A stretch of DNA of 64,000 bases from Ectobius pallidus (Eukaryota; Arthropoda; Insecta; Blattodea; Ectobiidae): positions 43,515,502 to 43,579,501 of the forward strand of contig CAXKWD010000008.1 of the NCBI GenBank assembly GCA_964059195.1, in the 5' to 3' direction. Shown here piece by piece: positions 10,277 to 20,653 of this stretch. The position numbers and the translations under genes were made by a program. Positions within the stretch are counted from its first letter, which is position 1. Every line of letters starts with the position of its first letter. A model generated the notes under the pieces. That model saw nothing but the letters and a program-made list of their open reading frames with translations. It was not told where the DNA came from and searched no databases.

Positions 10277-10873
10277 AAGGATAGAAGAAGAATAGATCCA
10301 GCCAAGTAGCGTTAAGCGCTCACGTCAACTCTAGCAGCCAGGCAAAATTAGTCGCAAAAATAGTACCCACAGAAAAAGATGGCACCACTAGTGTATCAAG
10401 AGTAAGTAATATAACTAGATTAGTTTTGCCTGGTATATACAGAATGACAATAGAGAAACAAAACGCGCGTGTACTCAAAATATACGATTTAATTGTCAAT
10501 AATAATAATAACAGTTCAGTTCAGAAGAAATTAGGTTGGAACCGCAACAACTATCAGTAGAATGAACCAAGAACTTTTACAAACTGAAATGTTAATTAGG
10601 TTAATAGATAAAAGGAAAATTGTGGAACAATAACCACGATCTCGCTACCACCATAGGACCCCCCTATGGGAAGTGTGGAAGGGACTTCAGATTCCTACCC
10701 CAGGAACAGCTAACCTAAATTTAAAAATGGGCCCGCCCAGAGGACAATTGGTTTCCCAGGAGGTACAAATATAAATAACTGAGCCAGACATCAACATTTT
10801 GTTTCTCTATTTAGTTTGGATTTATCGTTGCCTTTTTGTTTTGATCTTTTCCAAACAATTAAAAACAATGTAC
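10277..10873. other. No supported gene
   Basis: Mixed sequence. A short GC-richer patch (about 10640-10760, with CCCCCCTATGGG and GGGCCCGCCC) stands out but gives no readable frame or repeat partner in the window. Confidence 0.4.
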
Positions 10874-11138
10874 AATTCCGGGGTGCGCGGGCAAAGAGAG
10901 TTAAGTCCGCCTTCTTGTTACTGAGATTTAGAGTGACTTAACACACTATACCAGCCCAACATAGCTTAGAGATGGATAAATCCATGAGGCACACATCCGT
11001 AACTACCGTACAATTTTGAATATGACTTACTGGACTTAACACAAATGTAGAGACAATTTTTATCTATAACTCTAAGGACATATCTGATTTTTTTTAGGAT
11101 GGTAGACTTAACTCTCTTTGCCCGCGCACCCCGGAATT
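10874..11138. mobile_element. MITE with 34-bp perfect terminal inverted repeats
   Basis: Positions 10874-10907 and 11105-11138 are exact reverse complements; the repeat includes GGGGTGCGCGGGCAAAGAGA, far richer in GC than the body. A TA sits close outside each end (10871-10872 and 11140-11141), compatible with a TA-duplicating Tc1/mariner-type element, though with one or two extra bases at the edges. The 200-bp centre is AT-rich and non-coding. Open frames crossing its right end are incidental. Confidence 0.75.
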
Positions 11139-12117
11139 ATATTAAGACATTTGAGTTCATTTACATTTTTGACAGAGACAACGATGTCCCAGTTAACATA
11201 ACAATAGAATTCATTAATTTCAGATACAAAAATATTTTCTTCTATAAAAAGTTTTCTTTGGCTAAAATTTCTATTTACAAATAAATAAGTTTAAAATAAT
11301 CTGAAGATAAAATTTCATAAACTACAGGAATCTGAGGAGAAACAAGATATACACAGTCAATTTGGCTTAAATAAAATGTTTGGGAAGTCTAATAGAAAAA
11401 TTTAAAGGAAATCAAAGAGACACTAACTGATGTTCGCCTGAAGGGCACAAGTCATAGTCTCGTTTTAAATTACATTAACCAAGAAAATTTCATTAAAGTC
11501 CTGAAAGAGAAATCTGATTAAAATACAGGTAAAAACTAGATTTTACTATGTTTGGAGTACCTCTCCACTCCAAGACATAGGAAGTGGAAGTGGTTGGCGA
11601 AATAATTAATTAAATATCGGATCAAGATGGCAAACGAAAATGTTCAATGAAAAAAGCTTAATAATTAAAACACAAAGCCCGGCAGGGTTGTTTGAGAGCC
11701 AGCCGCGGAAACACGCGAAAAGAAAGCAAGAAACAGACGCCAAGTCCCTACGGCATGGCGGGAAAAGTCAAGAGGAAATTACTGGATAGCAAGAAAATCT
11801 ACTTTAAATCTACAAGATCAAAATTAATTCTAAAACCACACCAAATCACCAAAAGAAGGAAAAAACAGGTCAAGAATCCAAATAATAGCGCAATAAGCGT
11901 TTTACAACAGCAGCGGGGAAAGCGTCCCCACGCTACACTGGTTTTTTTCATCTTGAAATGTAACTACGCAAGGCATGGGCTCACAAACATTTATGCATGC
12001 GTCTTTATGATCAACAAAAAGATCACTGCATTAATTAATGCTTCAACGAGCAAAACACCCGAAAACAAGCTTTGGTACAGCTAGCCAAAAGCAGCACACT
12101 CACCTCTGAATGTAGCC
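11139..12117. other. No recognised gene; one Lys-rich open frame
   Basis: An open frame on the plus strand (about 11692-12084) encodes a Lys/Arg/Ser-rich peptide of up to 130 residues. I recognise no domain, and it runs into the flank of a repeat. It could be an exon, a transposon fragment or chance. The rest has no clear structure. Confidence 0.35.
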
Positions 12118-12375
12118 ATATTGGAAAGACCAAAATGCCGGAAATGATGCGGCCATCTAGCCGCGAAAGGAAACTGTCCGAACTCACCGTCAGATAACAA
12201 CTATTTACGGAGCACAAACATAAACCAAAGAAACTGCCACCATTCACTACTAGGTGGCGCCGTCTTACCCAGACATACAAAATGGAAGGTTGGCTGACTA
12301 ACGCTGGGCATTACATAAAACAAATGAGTCGGTGTAAAGGCCCGGCTCAATACGATATCACGAAAAACATCACCT
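12118..12375 (+). repeat. Uninterrupted relative of the repeat hosting the 4-kb insertion
   Basis: The left part (to CCACCATTCACTA) matches 2667-2798. The right part (from CTTACCCAGACATACAAAATGG) matches 6875-6975. The two parts meet at ACTAGGTGGCGCCGT, so this is an unoccupied site for the 2799-6870 element. A minus-strand frame is open across much of both copies, but I recognise no protein. Confidence 0.75.
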
Positions 12376-12423
12376 CCCAACAAAATGTTTATAGGTGAAG
12401 GACGACCGAAGGTAGTCACTTAG

Positions 12424-13128
12424 CGGCCTGTCACACTGAGCTTCGATCAATCAAGACCAGCCGACTGCCATCTTGCGCTCTCGGCTAAATTTCTGTTCCT
12501 TGTCACACTGCATCGAGCGTCATCGATCAACGAAAATATTATAGGTTATGTACCTATATGATTTTACTAGGTCTACTCATCACTGTATATTAGAGGTAAA
12601 GTATATTACCTTATTAGGAATACGAACGCCTATTTCCTGCACATTATCATACTACATGTGTTGGGATGTAAGGTTTAATATTATGCCTACTATATCAGGC
12701 TACATCTGTTTACTTCAAGCTTCCATCAGTCGGCCGAGCGAAGAGGTTTGTTGTTTGTTGTAGTTCGATCGCCCACCGCTAGGTGCTTACAACTCGATCT
12801 ATTTTTGTGTTTTTAAAATTAAACGACATAAGAAGATATCGTTTTAAATGCCTTAAATGATTCGTGCAATTATATTTCATTCAAATATAAGTTTAAAACG
12901 CCATTATTGTGTAAGTTAAATCTTCCAACATCAATTCTGAACTTCAGGTGGGTACGAAGTTGGCCATCGACTGGCGATTGAAAAACGGACAGGTTTGATT
13001 TCACAGACCAGATGATCTCTCACCCTCGTTGTTGATCAATGCTATGTGACTGATACCACTGCTGTCTATAGGTTCGTTATACCTATCGGTCGGACGCTGT
13101 CCCTCGATCAATCCAGTGTGACAGCCCC
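12424..13128. mobile_element. Nonautonomous DNA transposon with 15-bp TIRs and CTTAG duplication
   Basis: The ends are CGGCCTGTCACACTG (12424-12438) and CAGTGTGACAGCCCC (13114-13128), inverted repeats with 13 of 15 positions matching. CTTAG lies immediately outside both (12419-12423 and 13129-13133). Inner copies of TGTCACACTGCATCGAGCG and TCGATCAA near the ends look like subterminal binding sites. The interior has no transposase. The superfamily is uncertain from a 5-bp duplication alone. Confidence 0.65.
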
Positions 13129-13501
13129 CTTAGAACGACATCACTAGGAATATTCCAAGTAGAACAATCAATATTCCGAGCACGTAGTTTGTTTGTAATG
13201 GTGCTTACAACTGTCCAATTAGAATTCAGAATAATATTATATTTGAGAGCATAAGACAAGACTGCAAGTGGAGCTTACACGAGGAAAGTTTGAATTGTCT
13301 ATACCAGAAATAGGTAACCGACAAGACTTAGTACCAGTACCAAGAGCTTTGACAAGATTAGAAGTCACAAATGAATTGTCTCGCAGAGTCCAACAAGGCT
13401 TTAACCACTAAATCTTATCCAGTTCTAGTTTTCAATCCAACACAAACTGGACTGAACAAAACATTTGAGCCTAGCCCTGAAATGATCTTCATTGCTGTAG
13501 A
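13129..13501. other. No supported gene
   Basis: About 370 bases between two DNA transposons. No open frame of note, no repeat partner seen in the window. Confidence 0.4.
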
Positions 13502-13897
13502 CCAGTGGTCGCCAAACTCATGAAGCTTCTGAGCTACCGTACCGTTTTAAATCCTACTGTGAGGTACCAACCAAAAGAACTACAACTTTTAAAAATTTAC
13601 TTTTGTTTATTGCGTAAATATGAAATAAATTTTTATGAAATTGTATATAACCAAAAGAAATTGAAATGGAATTGTACATAAGAAAGAAATTGAAGTGTTG
13701 TTAGTACTAAATAACAAATGTAAGGGCAGAACTTTTTTGTTACACTTATTAACTTCAATGAGAAGGATGGAACACTTTTTTTGTCATCAACAAGCTTTTT
13801 AATGTTGGGAGAGTAGGTAGTGACTCATTCGAATACAGTTGTCCAAGTGTCCATCAGTGAGTCTGTTCCTGTACTTATTTTTAATAAATTTCATACT
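13502..13897 (-). pseudogene. hAT transposon 3' end with transposase C terminus (left half)
   Basis: The terminus CAGTGGTCGCCAAACTCATG (from 13503) is a typical hAT inverted-repeat end. On the minus strand, 13897-13799 encodes SMKFIKNKYRNRLTDGHL and a short tail. This is the end of the hAT dimerisation region as found in Charlie/ZBED-like transposases (AFS.MK.IK.KYR.RLTD.HL). The preceding part of the same domain lies 30 kb away at 43990-44190 on the same strand. The break falls at the 14-bp direct repeat that bounds the retroelement block. The far hAT terminus was not found. Confidence 0.8.
13884..13897 (+). repeat. Left copy of the 14-bp target duplication bounding the 30-kb block
   Basis: ATAAATTTCATACT occurs here and at 43990-44003 in the same orientation. 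Just inside the left copy PLE sequence starts (minus strand); just inside the right copy PLE sequence ends (plus strand). Both outer flanks encode adjoining parts of one hAT transposase. Confidence 0.85.
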
Positions 13898-14006
13898 ATA
13901 TATAATGGTCTCTCGGGCTTCCAACCGGGTTAAAATATGGTTTATTTCCGAGCTTTCGGCTGCTGTCAGCTCTGCAGCCTTCTTCTGGGAGAGAAGTGCG
14001 CTAGTT
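13898..14006 (-). pseudogene. Penelope-like element 5' fragment (inverted)
   Basis: On the minus strand this matches the first roughly 110 bp of the PLE unit (compare 43851-43960): AACTAGCGCACTTCTCTCCC, then the N-terminal coding start AAELTAAESSEINHILTRLE. The start codon position reads AAG instead of ATG. It joins the 3' end of Jockey copy A at its right and the 14-bp target duplication at its left. PLE copies ending inside the unit in inverted orientation are usual for this class. Confidence 0.85.
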
Positions 14007-14028
14007 GACCAGACCAAATATGCTAACT

Positions 14029-14071
14029 GAGATCAGAGCATTGCGGGCGAAGCCCGCAATGCGATGATCTC
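14029..14071. other. Hairpin in Jockey 3' UTR (copy A)
   Basis: GCATTGCGGGC and GCCCGCAATGC pair around a GAA/TTC triloop; an outer GAGATCA/TGATCTC stem continues after a small mismatch. It lies 22 bp from the element's 3' end. The same hairpin is at 41220-41262 in copy C but is excised to a short remnant in copy B (about 21020-21038). Confidence 0.8.
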
Positions 14072-14437
14072 GACTCCGATTCCATACCTGCATACGAAAT
14101 GCATTGCTGGAAATGAAAACGGGTTCCTATCCTATAACTTAAATTTGCTTACGCTAACGGTGTTTTACATAGGACTTGAACCTATGCAGGGCAACTGCAA
14201 TGACTTAGGGGTTCGGGCCGTGGCCCTTTTTTGTTTAAGTTCCGGTATTCACCTTACAACCAGGGAAAACCACGGAAAACCCTGGTCGGAACTATCAAAG
14301 GGGATTTGGTCATGGTCCTCCATTCTGTAATGCCTGGTAGGGGTTGAACCAACCAGTTGGGATACGTGTCAGCTGAAGGCTTATACGTATTGGGAAAGGG
14401 TATTGTTAGGCTGAAGGCCTCAAAAATTCTGACGACT

Positions 14438-17110
14438 TTAATCGTCCCCTGGGAAGCGCAGTCGCTTTCCAAGTTGCCGTACTAAAGGGTTCTCAGCATC
14501 TTGAAGCTTGGAGTCGAAACTCTGTGCAAGGCTTCTGATGTGTGTGGCAAGTAGTGGAACCTTTAGGTCTTCATGGATCTGCCTGTTACTGACGTACCAA
14601 GGTGCGCCCGTAGCGAGGCGAAGCCATTTCGACTGCACGGCTTGTAGTCTTGCGACATGCGTGCGTGCTGCGGCCCTCCAAGCTGGACTGGCATAGTCTA
14701 GCAGAGGTCGGATGAGTTGCTTATAGAGCAGCGCTCCATTCGCAGGTGAAAGTCCTCCTCTGCCGTTAAGCAGAGGGGATAAAATTCCAAGCCGTTGCAT
14801 GGCTGTTCGTCTAACCTGGGTAACGTGGGGTTTCCAGGTCAGCCTTTTGTCCAGGGTTACCCCCAAATATCTGGCTGTTTCGACCCATTCGATTGGCTCT
14901 CCGAAAAATTCTACAGGCCTAGGCGGCGCCGTTCTTTGTCTTCCAATGAAGAGCAAAGCTGCTCTCTTAGTGACGTTGATGGAAATTCGCCACTTTGTCA
15001 GCCAGAACTCTAGCTCTTTGAGATATGTCTCGAGATACTTGACGATTAGTGCAGGCCGTTTCGACGTTGCCAAAAGCGCAGTGCCGTCGGCATAAAGCGC
15101 CAAATCGACGTGGCGGTGTGGTGTGGGCATGTCATTCACATACAGGCTAAAGAGGACAGGGGAGACCAGTCCCCCCTGAGCAACTCCACCTCGCATGAAA
15201 CGACAAGAAGATGTGGCTGACTGGAAGGACGCTACGAACGTCCTATTGGTAAGGTAGGAGGTGATAACTTTCACCAGGTAATAAGGGAAGTTGAGGAGAA
15301 GGAGTTTGTAAAGGAGACCTTTGACCCAAACTGTGTCAAAGGCCTTGGCCACATCAAGGAATACCGCGCCGGTTAGTCGCTTTTCGTCAAAGTTCCTCTT
15401 GACTCTCTCAACCAGGCGGGCTATCTGCTGAGTCGTGCTATGTTTGGGTCTGAACCCAAACTGCTCATCACGAATAGCGCTGTGCCTGTTGACGTGCCTT
15501 AGGATTATGCTTAGCAGAATTTTCTCGAAGAGCTTCCCCACCGAATCAAGAAGACTTATGGGTCTATAAGACGATGGAAGTGTCGGATCCTTTCCGGGTT
15601 TCCGGATAGAGACAATCCTGGCATGTTTCCATGCACGTGGGAAATATTGCCTCTTAAGGACCGAATTAAAAATCTTGATGACGTAGGTGATTCCCCGTTT
15701 TGGGAGGTTCCTCAGGGCCCTATTGGGAATACCGCTAGGGCCCGGAGCCTTACCAAGCTTGAGCTCTTTTATAGCCTTGACGACCTCTGATGGAGTAGTT
15801 AATTCGGGTTGACTTGAAGGAGCAAACTCAAACGAAGTCAGTTCCCTTTCAACCAGCTCAATCACGGCAGGATCCGAAGGATCGTCAACCGGTGTAAATT
15901 GAGATTCAAGATTGTTGGCCAGGGCCTCAGCTTTCTCAGAATCTGATAGAGCGAGTCCTCCTGGCACTCGTAAGGGGGGTGTGGGATCAGAGATCCGCAT
16001 CATCCTCTTTGTAACCTTCCAAAGGGACTGATCCTCTACGTTTAAGGATGAGAGCGTCTCAGACCAAACGCCGTTCTTCCACTTCTTCAGCTCATAGCTA
16101 ATAGACCGCTGGAGCCTATTAACTTGGGCCTTGATAGCGGTGTCCCTAGTTGCCTGCCACTCCCTTCTCAGCCGGTTTTTCTTCTGAATATCAGAGAGAA
16201 TTGCCGGCGGTATTGAAGGTCGTAAACAGGTTTTCGGTCGACTCTTTGGTGCTGATGCCTCCAGAGCTTCCGTAATCGCTTTAGACAAATCCTCAATCCT
16301 AGCATCAATATCCTCCTCGGAGTTTACCACGGGATTCCCCGGGAGTCTGCATTGCAAGTGGTTCTGGAAGCTAGTCCAATCTACTCGTCTAACGTCTGGC
16401 CTGTCTGGAAGGGTTGCGAAGTATGTTCGACCTTGGAGGTCGACAAGGACGGGCAGGTGGTCTGAGCTGAGAGCTGGGCACACAGTCAGACTCACTGGTA
16501 GTGTGAGGTCCTTGACAACCACTATGTCAAGTACATCGGGAGAGTGTGTGGTACAGTAAGGATCGGTTGTAGGTTCATCCGGTCCATGGACGATACAGGA
16601 AGTCCCAGTTACATACCCTGCCAGTTGCAAGCCCCTGGCATTGTTAGTCCTTGAGTTCCAATCCGTGTGCTTGGCGTTGAGATCACCTGCTAAAATCACA
16701 GGTAGTCCGCCCCCAAGACACTCGGTCAGATCTGCATCTATCATGTTCCGTGTTGGAGATAAATAGACAGCCACGAGTTTGATAGGCCTACCTGCAATCA
16801 CAACGTGAATTGCAGTGGCTTCCAGTTGCTGCAGACCCGAGACCGGCACGGTGCAATGATCAATGCCCTTTCGGACAAGGATCGCTGTGCCACCCCCCTG
16901 AGTGAGTCTGTCATTTCTATAGCAAACGTAATTTGCTAGTCGAAATCGCAAGCCCTCCCGAAGGTGAGTCTCGTTCAGGAGGCATATATCAATGCCATGA
17001 TGACTGAGGAATATCTCCAGTTCCGCCTTCTTGCTGTGAACTCCATCGGCGTTCCAGTAAGCGAGCCTCAAGAAGGGCCGTGCGCTCCTTCCATTAGTTT
17101 GTACTGCCAT
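14438..17110 (-). CDS. Jockey ORF2: endonuclease-reverse transcriptase (catalytically mutated)
   Basis: The product is 890 residues, normal for Jockey-clade ORF2. An APE-type endonuclease fills roughly residues 10-225 (WNADGVHSKKAELE, NETHLREG, GDLNAKHTDWNSR, SSDHLPV). The reverse transcriptase is in the second half, with KAPGPSGIPN, SYRPISLLDSVGKLFEKIL, AVFLDVAKAFDTVW and GVAQGGLVSP. The catalytic box is YADG (about residues 673-676) instead of YADD; the Gly codon GGC is at 15083-15085, where copies B and C have GAC. The second catalytic Asp is therefore lost and polymerase activity should be abolished. The frame is otherwise open, so the change is recent. The start ATG lies inside ORF1 and overlaps its end by 17 bases. 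Confidence 0.92.
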   Translation of the reverse strand: MAVQTNGRSARPFLRLAYWNADGVHSKKAELEIFLSHHGIDICLLNETHLREGLRFRLANYVCYRNDRLTQGGGTAILVRKGIDHCTVPVSGLQQLEATAIHVVIAGRPIKLVAVYLSPTRNMIDADLTECLGGGLPVILAGDLNAKHTDWNSRTNNARGLQLAGYVTGTSCIVHGPDEPTTDPYCTTHSPDVLDIVVVKDLTLPVSLTVCPALSSDHLPVLVDLQGRTYFATLPDRPDVRRVDWTSFQNHLQCRLPGNPVVNSEEDIDARIEDLSKAITEALEASAPKSRPKTCLRPSIPPAILSDIQKKNRLRREWQATRDTAIKAQVNRLQRSISYELKKWKNGVWSETLSSLNVEDQSLWKVTKRMMRISDPTPPLRVPGGLALSDSEKAEALANNLESQFTPVDDPSDPAVIELVERELTSFEFAPSSQPELTTPSEVVKAIKELKLGKAPGPSGIPNRALRNLPKRGITYVIKIFNSVLKRQYFPRAWKHARIVSIRKPGKDPTLPSSYRPISLLDSVGKLFEKILLSIILRHVNRHSAIRDEQFGFRPKHSTTQQIARLVERVKRNFDEKRLTGAVFLDVAKAFDTVWVKGLLYKLLLLNFPYYLVKVITSYLTNRTFVASFQSATSSCRFMRGGVAQGGLVSPVLFSLYVNDMPTPHRHVDLALYADGTALLATSKRPALIVKYLETYLKELEFWLTKWRISINVTKRAALLFIGRQRTAPPRPVEFFGEPIEWVETARYLGVTLDKRLTWKPHVTQVRRTAMQRLGILSPLLNGRGGLSPANGALLYKQLIRPLLDYASPAWRAAARTHVARLQAVQSKWLRLATGAPWYVSNRQIHEDLKVPLLATHIRSLAQSFDSKLQDAENPLVRQLGKRLRFPGDD

Positions 17111-18759
17111 ATCCAGCTAGGAAAAGGGTGATAACTTTGAGGACTGCCTTGGGACGGGCATCCCCAGTGGGAAGGGATGGAGCTTGTTTAAGTAGACACT
17201 TTGTCACCTCAAAACTAGCTTCCATAGGAAGGTCGTCGATAAGTTGACTCAACTTCTCGATATAGCTGTCTGGAGTGGTAGGTGCGGGTTCCAGAACAGT
17301 TGGATTGCTAACAGGTGGCATCTGTGATGCACCTGAGTCGCTAGAGGTTTGGGGTGGTGGTGTGGGTTGCTGGACCTGGACAATACGCCCCCGCTCGGTG
17401 ACATGGCTCCAACCTGGGCCAAGCTTCTCCTGCTCAGAGGAGAGACTGGGTGCAATGCCTTTTGGCACAGCAGAAGTGGTGCGTGAGTTCCCAGAAGCTC
17501 TGGGCCCCGCCTTAGTGCGCTTCGCCGCTGCCCCTTTAACTTCCTTCCACTTACTGCAACCCTTATAGTTGGCAGTGTGAGAGGAGTTGCAGTTACAGCA
17601 CCTCAGGGCCTCCTTGGGCGTACTACAACCCCCTGAGGGGTGGTCTCCGCCACAAGCGACACACCTTGGAGTGTAACCACAATTACGCTTTGTGTGACCA
17701 AAGCGTTGGCAGTTGCGGCATTGTAGAGGGCCGCTCGGAGCGTGGTAAGCTTCCACTGTTATGTGGAGACCACACAATGTGGTTAAGGCTCTCACCTTTG
17801 CTACCGAGGGTCCACGCGACACTGTCACAATAAAGTGTGGCGTTAAGGGCCTATCCTTTTGGGGATCGGGGTCGCGCCGCTGCGACCGAAGTTGCAGTAC
17901 AGAGAGCACGGGAACTCCAAGTGCAATGAGTTCCTCGCGAACATCCTCTGTTGGCATGCGACGCCCTAGGCTTTTTCAGAAGCAGTCTCACAGACCGCTC
18001 CTCCGGCAGGGAGTAGGTATGAAACCTGACTCCCTTCTCCGGTTCGATGGCGTGGAGAGCAGAGATGGTGGCTCGGAAACAGTCGGCAGTATCCGGAACT
18101 AGCATAAGAGCATCGCCCCGCATAGCCGCCGTGCCGTTACCACCAGTGTTTTCTCGCAGCCTTCTCAAAAAATTGCGAGTGTTTGTCACACCAGTGACAT
18201 ACACGGGGACTTTGTTGCGGAGCATCCCTGCGGGAATGGCAGCAACATCCGCTTGGGCGTGGGGTGTGGTGCCAAGAGGCGTGCCTAATGGACCGCCGGA
18301 CTCGCTGCGCGAGCGCCCTAGTGCAGAGTCCATCGACTCTGCGGCATCTGGTAAAGAACCAGAGGCCTTGGCTTGAGCGGTGTTAGGCCCACATGCCTGG
18401 TTAGGAGCTGTATGCCGGGCTTGCAAGACCGCGGCATACGGTGCTCTTTCCTGGGTGGAACCAGCAGAGTTAGGCGAACCTAACTCAGTGGCCTTGCGTT
18501 TGGCTGTGGCCTTCGCAACTACCCTGGACGAGCCAGGTTGCTGCCCAGCTGGCACAATGCCAGTGGGTCGTTCGCTCGGCCTTGATGCCGCTTTGGCGGT
18601 TGCCTTAGCGGGCTTCTTCGTAGCAGGAGTCCTCTTCTTCAATCTCTGCTGCTCCTGGAAGAGATGCCTCATCTCACTCGTCAGCAGTTATCGCACAGAC
18701 GGCGAAATTCGCGAGAAATTCTCCGTGAAGAACGCCAGGGGGTCCGGTGGATCGGCCAT
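17094..18759 (-). pseudogene. Jockey ORF1 (gag-like, zinc knuckles), copy A, broken
   Basis: ORF1 encodes the RNA-binding protein that packages element RNA. The start ATG is at 18759 (MADPPDPLAFFTENFS). A TAA at 18688-18690 stops it after about 23 residues where copy C reads Glu. Later damage includes a one-base insertion near 17970 and an in-frame loss of about 53 residues relative to copy C after GSPNSAG. The second half keeps three knuckles: CRNCQRFGHTKRNC, CVACGGDHPSGGC and a CCNCNSSHTANYKGC type. The region before them is basic and rich in Ala, Lys and Pro. ORF1 ends in GYGSTN and overlaps ORF2 by 17 bases. Confidence 0.88.
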
Positions 18760-19132
18760 GCCGGGCCACAGGTAGCTGCGACGACCTAAAGAAAAGAAAA
18801 AATGGTGGATAGGGCAAGGAAGGCTACAACAAGCAAGCTCTTTTGTATGCGCCTGAAAAGGGCCGTTCGTAGAGTTCTGAAAAGAACTGCTACGACAGAA
18901 GGTTAGGTAAGGAGGGCCAAGGAGATAAGGTAAAGCTCTTTCAGAAAGCCCTGATAAAGGCAGACGTTGAGTTCTAAGAAGAACTCTTAGTTCAGGCGGG
19001 CTGCGCTGAACCAATAGTAGTCGGTAGTAGAGGCTTCCCTCTCCGCCAACTGAAGAGAACAGTAGTCCCGTAAGCTCAGATGCTCTCTGCTCTGCTGCCT
19101 GCTGCTGAGTCTCTCTGTCTCGAAGTGTGTCA

Positions 19133-19405
19133 GTGCGCTAGTTCTGTGTCTGGCTCCTTTTTATAGCTGGTGGAGTTTGCAGAGAGCGACCAATCGGAGC
19201 ACAGGAAATCCCGGGGTGAAAATCAGGAATGCTATTGGTTGGTGCTGAAGTTGGTCCTGATTTGGCCCGTTCCTGTAGAATTCTGATTGCTGGGTTCCAG
19301 GCTTGGCTGAGTTCTAGCCCGTTGTCCCTGTTGTAATTATTGCGGTGTAGCTTTATTTCCAGAGCTTCGGCCACGACCCGGCCCCAGTAGGTAGGTTGAT
19401 TGCCC
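19133..19405 (-). pseudogene. Penelope-like element 3' end (inverted fragment)
   Basis: The minus strand encodes the last 90 or so residues of the PLE protein (GNQPTYWGRVVAEALEIK to the C-terminal KRSQTQN), identical in frame to 43590-43856. It also carries the TATAAAAAG element and AACTAGCGCAC, followed by Jockey copy A. At 19405 it meets a plus-strand PLE fragment head-on, sharing one C. Confidence 0.88.
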
Positions 19406-19453
19406 ATGTACGACCATGACCACCACATCAACTTCCAAGGGGTGAGAAACCTG
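19405..19453 (+). pseudogene. 49-bp Penelope-like fragment at an inversion junction
   Basis: Matches 43541-43589 of the intact PLE (HMYDHDHHINFQGVRNL). It ends at the base before the one where the inverted fragment to its left begins in PLE coordinates (43590), so the two pieces are neighbours in the source, one flipped. It is followed by ATT and then Jockey ORF2 from 19457. Confidence 0.85.
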
Positions 19454-19456
19454 ATT

Positions 19457-20653
19457 GCATGGAAACATGCCAGGATTGTCTCTATCCGGAAACCCGGAAA
19501 GGATCCGACACTTCCATCGTCTTATAGACCCATAAGTCTTCTTGATTCGGTGGGGAAGCTCTTCGAGAATATTCTGCTAAGCAGAATCCTAAGGCACGTC
19601 AACAGGCACAGCGCTATTCGTGATGAGCAGTTTGGGTTCAGACCCAAACATAGCACGACTCAGCAGATAGCCCGCCTGGTTGAGAGAGTCAAGAGGAACT
19701 AATACGAAAAGCGACTAACCGGCGCGGTATTCCTTGATGTGGCCAAGGCCTTTGACACAGTTTGGGTCAAAGGTCTCCTTTACAAACTCCTTCTCCTCAA
19801 CTTCCCTTATTACCTGGTGAAAGTTATCACCTCCTACCTTACCAATAGGACGTTCGTAGCGTCCTTCCAGTCAGCCACATCTTCTTGTCGTTTCATGCGA
19901 GCTGGAGTTGCTCAGGGGGGACTGGTCTCCCCTGTCCTCTTTAGCCTGTATGTGAATGACATGCCCACACCACACCGCCACGTCGACTTGGCGCTTTATG
20001 CCGACGACACTGCGCTTTTGGCAACGTCGAAACGGCCTGCACTAATCGTCAAGTATCTCGAGACATATCTCAAAGAGCTAGAGTTCTGGCTGACAAAGTG
20101 GCGAATTTCCATCAACGTCACTAAGAGCGCAGCTTTGCTCTTCATTGGAAGACAAAGAACGGCGCCGCCTAGGCCTGTAGAATTTTTCGGAGAGCCAATC
20201 GAATGGGTTGAAACAGCCAGATATTTGGGGGTAACCCTGGACAAAAGGCTGACCTGGAAACCCCACGTTACCCAGGTTAGACGAACAGCCGTGCAACGGG
20301 TTGGAATTTTATCTCCTCTGCTTAACGGCAGAGGAGGACTTTTACCTGCGAATGGAGCGCTGCTATATAAGCAACTCATCCGACCTCTGCTAGACTATGC
20401 CAGTCCAGCTTGGAGGGCCGCAGCACGCACGCATGTCGCAAGACTACAAGCCGTGCAGTCGAAATGTCTTCGCCTCGCTACGGGCGCACCTTGGTACGTC
20501 AGTAACAGGCAGATCCATGAAGACCTAAAGGTTCCACTACTTGCCACACACATCAGAAGCCTTGCACAGAGTTTCGACTCCAAGCTTCAAGATGCTGAGA
20601 ACCCTTTAGTACGGCAACTTGGAAAGCGACTGCGCTTCCCAGGGGACGATTAA
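19457..20653 (+). pseudogene. Jockey ORF2 3' half, copy B
   Basis: 5'-truncated ORF2 beginning at AWKHARIVSIRKPGKDP and ending at the normal C terminus (QLGKRLRFPGDD). The catalytic YADD is intact (19997-20008). A TAA at 19700-19702 interrupts it where copy A has Phe. The same stop is in copy C at 39899-39901, so B and C share a damaged ancestor. The endonuclease domain is absent. Confidence 0.9.

Larger units (their letters stand above)
14007..19132 (-). mobile_element. Jockey-clade non-LTR retrotransposon, copy A (full length, 5.1 kb)
   Basis: Runs 5' to 3' on the minus strand: 5' UTR (19132-18760), ORF1 (18759-17094), ORF2 (17110-14438), 3' UTR (14437-14007). It is flanked on both sides by the 11-bp sequence AACTAGCGCAC of the PLE (19133-19143 and 13996-14006 as complement), a target duplication. 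PLE 3' coding sequence lies outside the 5' end and PLE 5' sequence outside the 3' end. It has therefore inserted exactly at the junction of two tandem PLE units; the intact junction is seen at 43851-43861. There is no poly(A) tail; the 3' end reads TTTGGTCTGGTC. ORF1 is broken and ORF2 lacks a catalytic Asp, so the copy is dead. Confidence 0.9.

Noticed and set aside
11692..12084. 130-residue Lys-rich protein
   Set aside because: No domain, unusual composition and runs into a repeat; not enough to call a gene.
13503..13800. A complete hAT element with both ends in the window
   Set aside because: No matching opposite terminus was found to the right of 44.2 kb, so only one end is supported.
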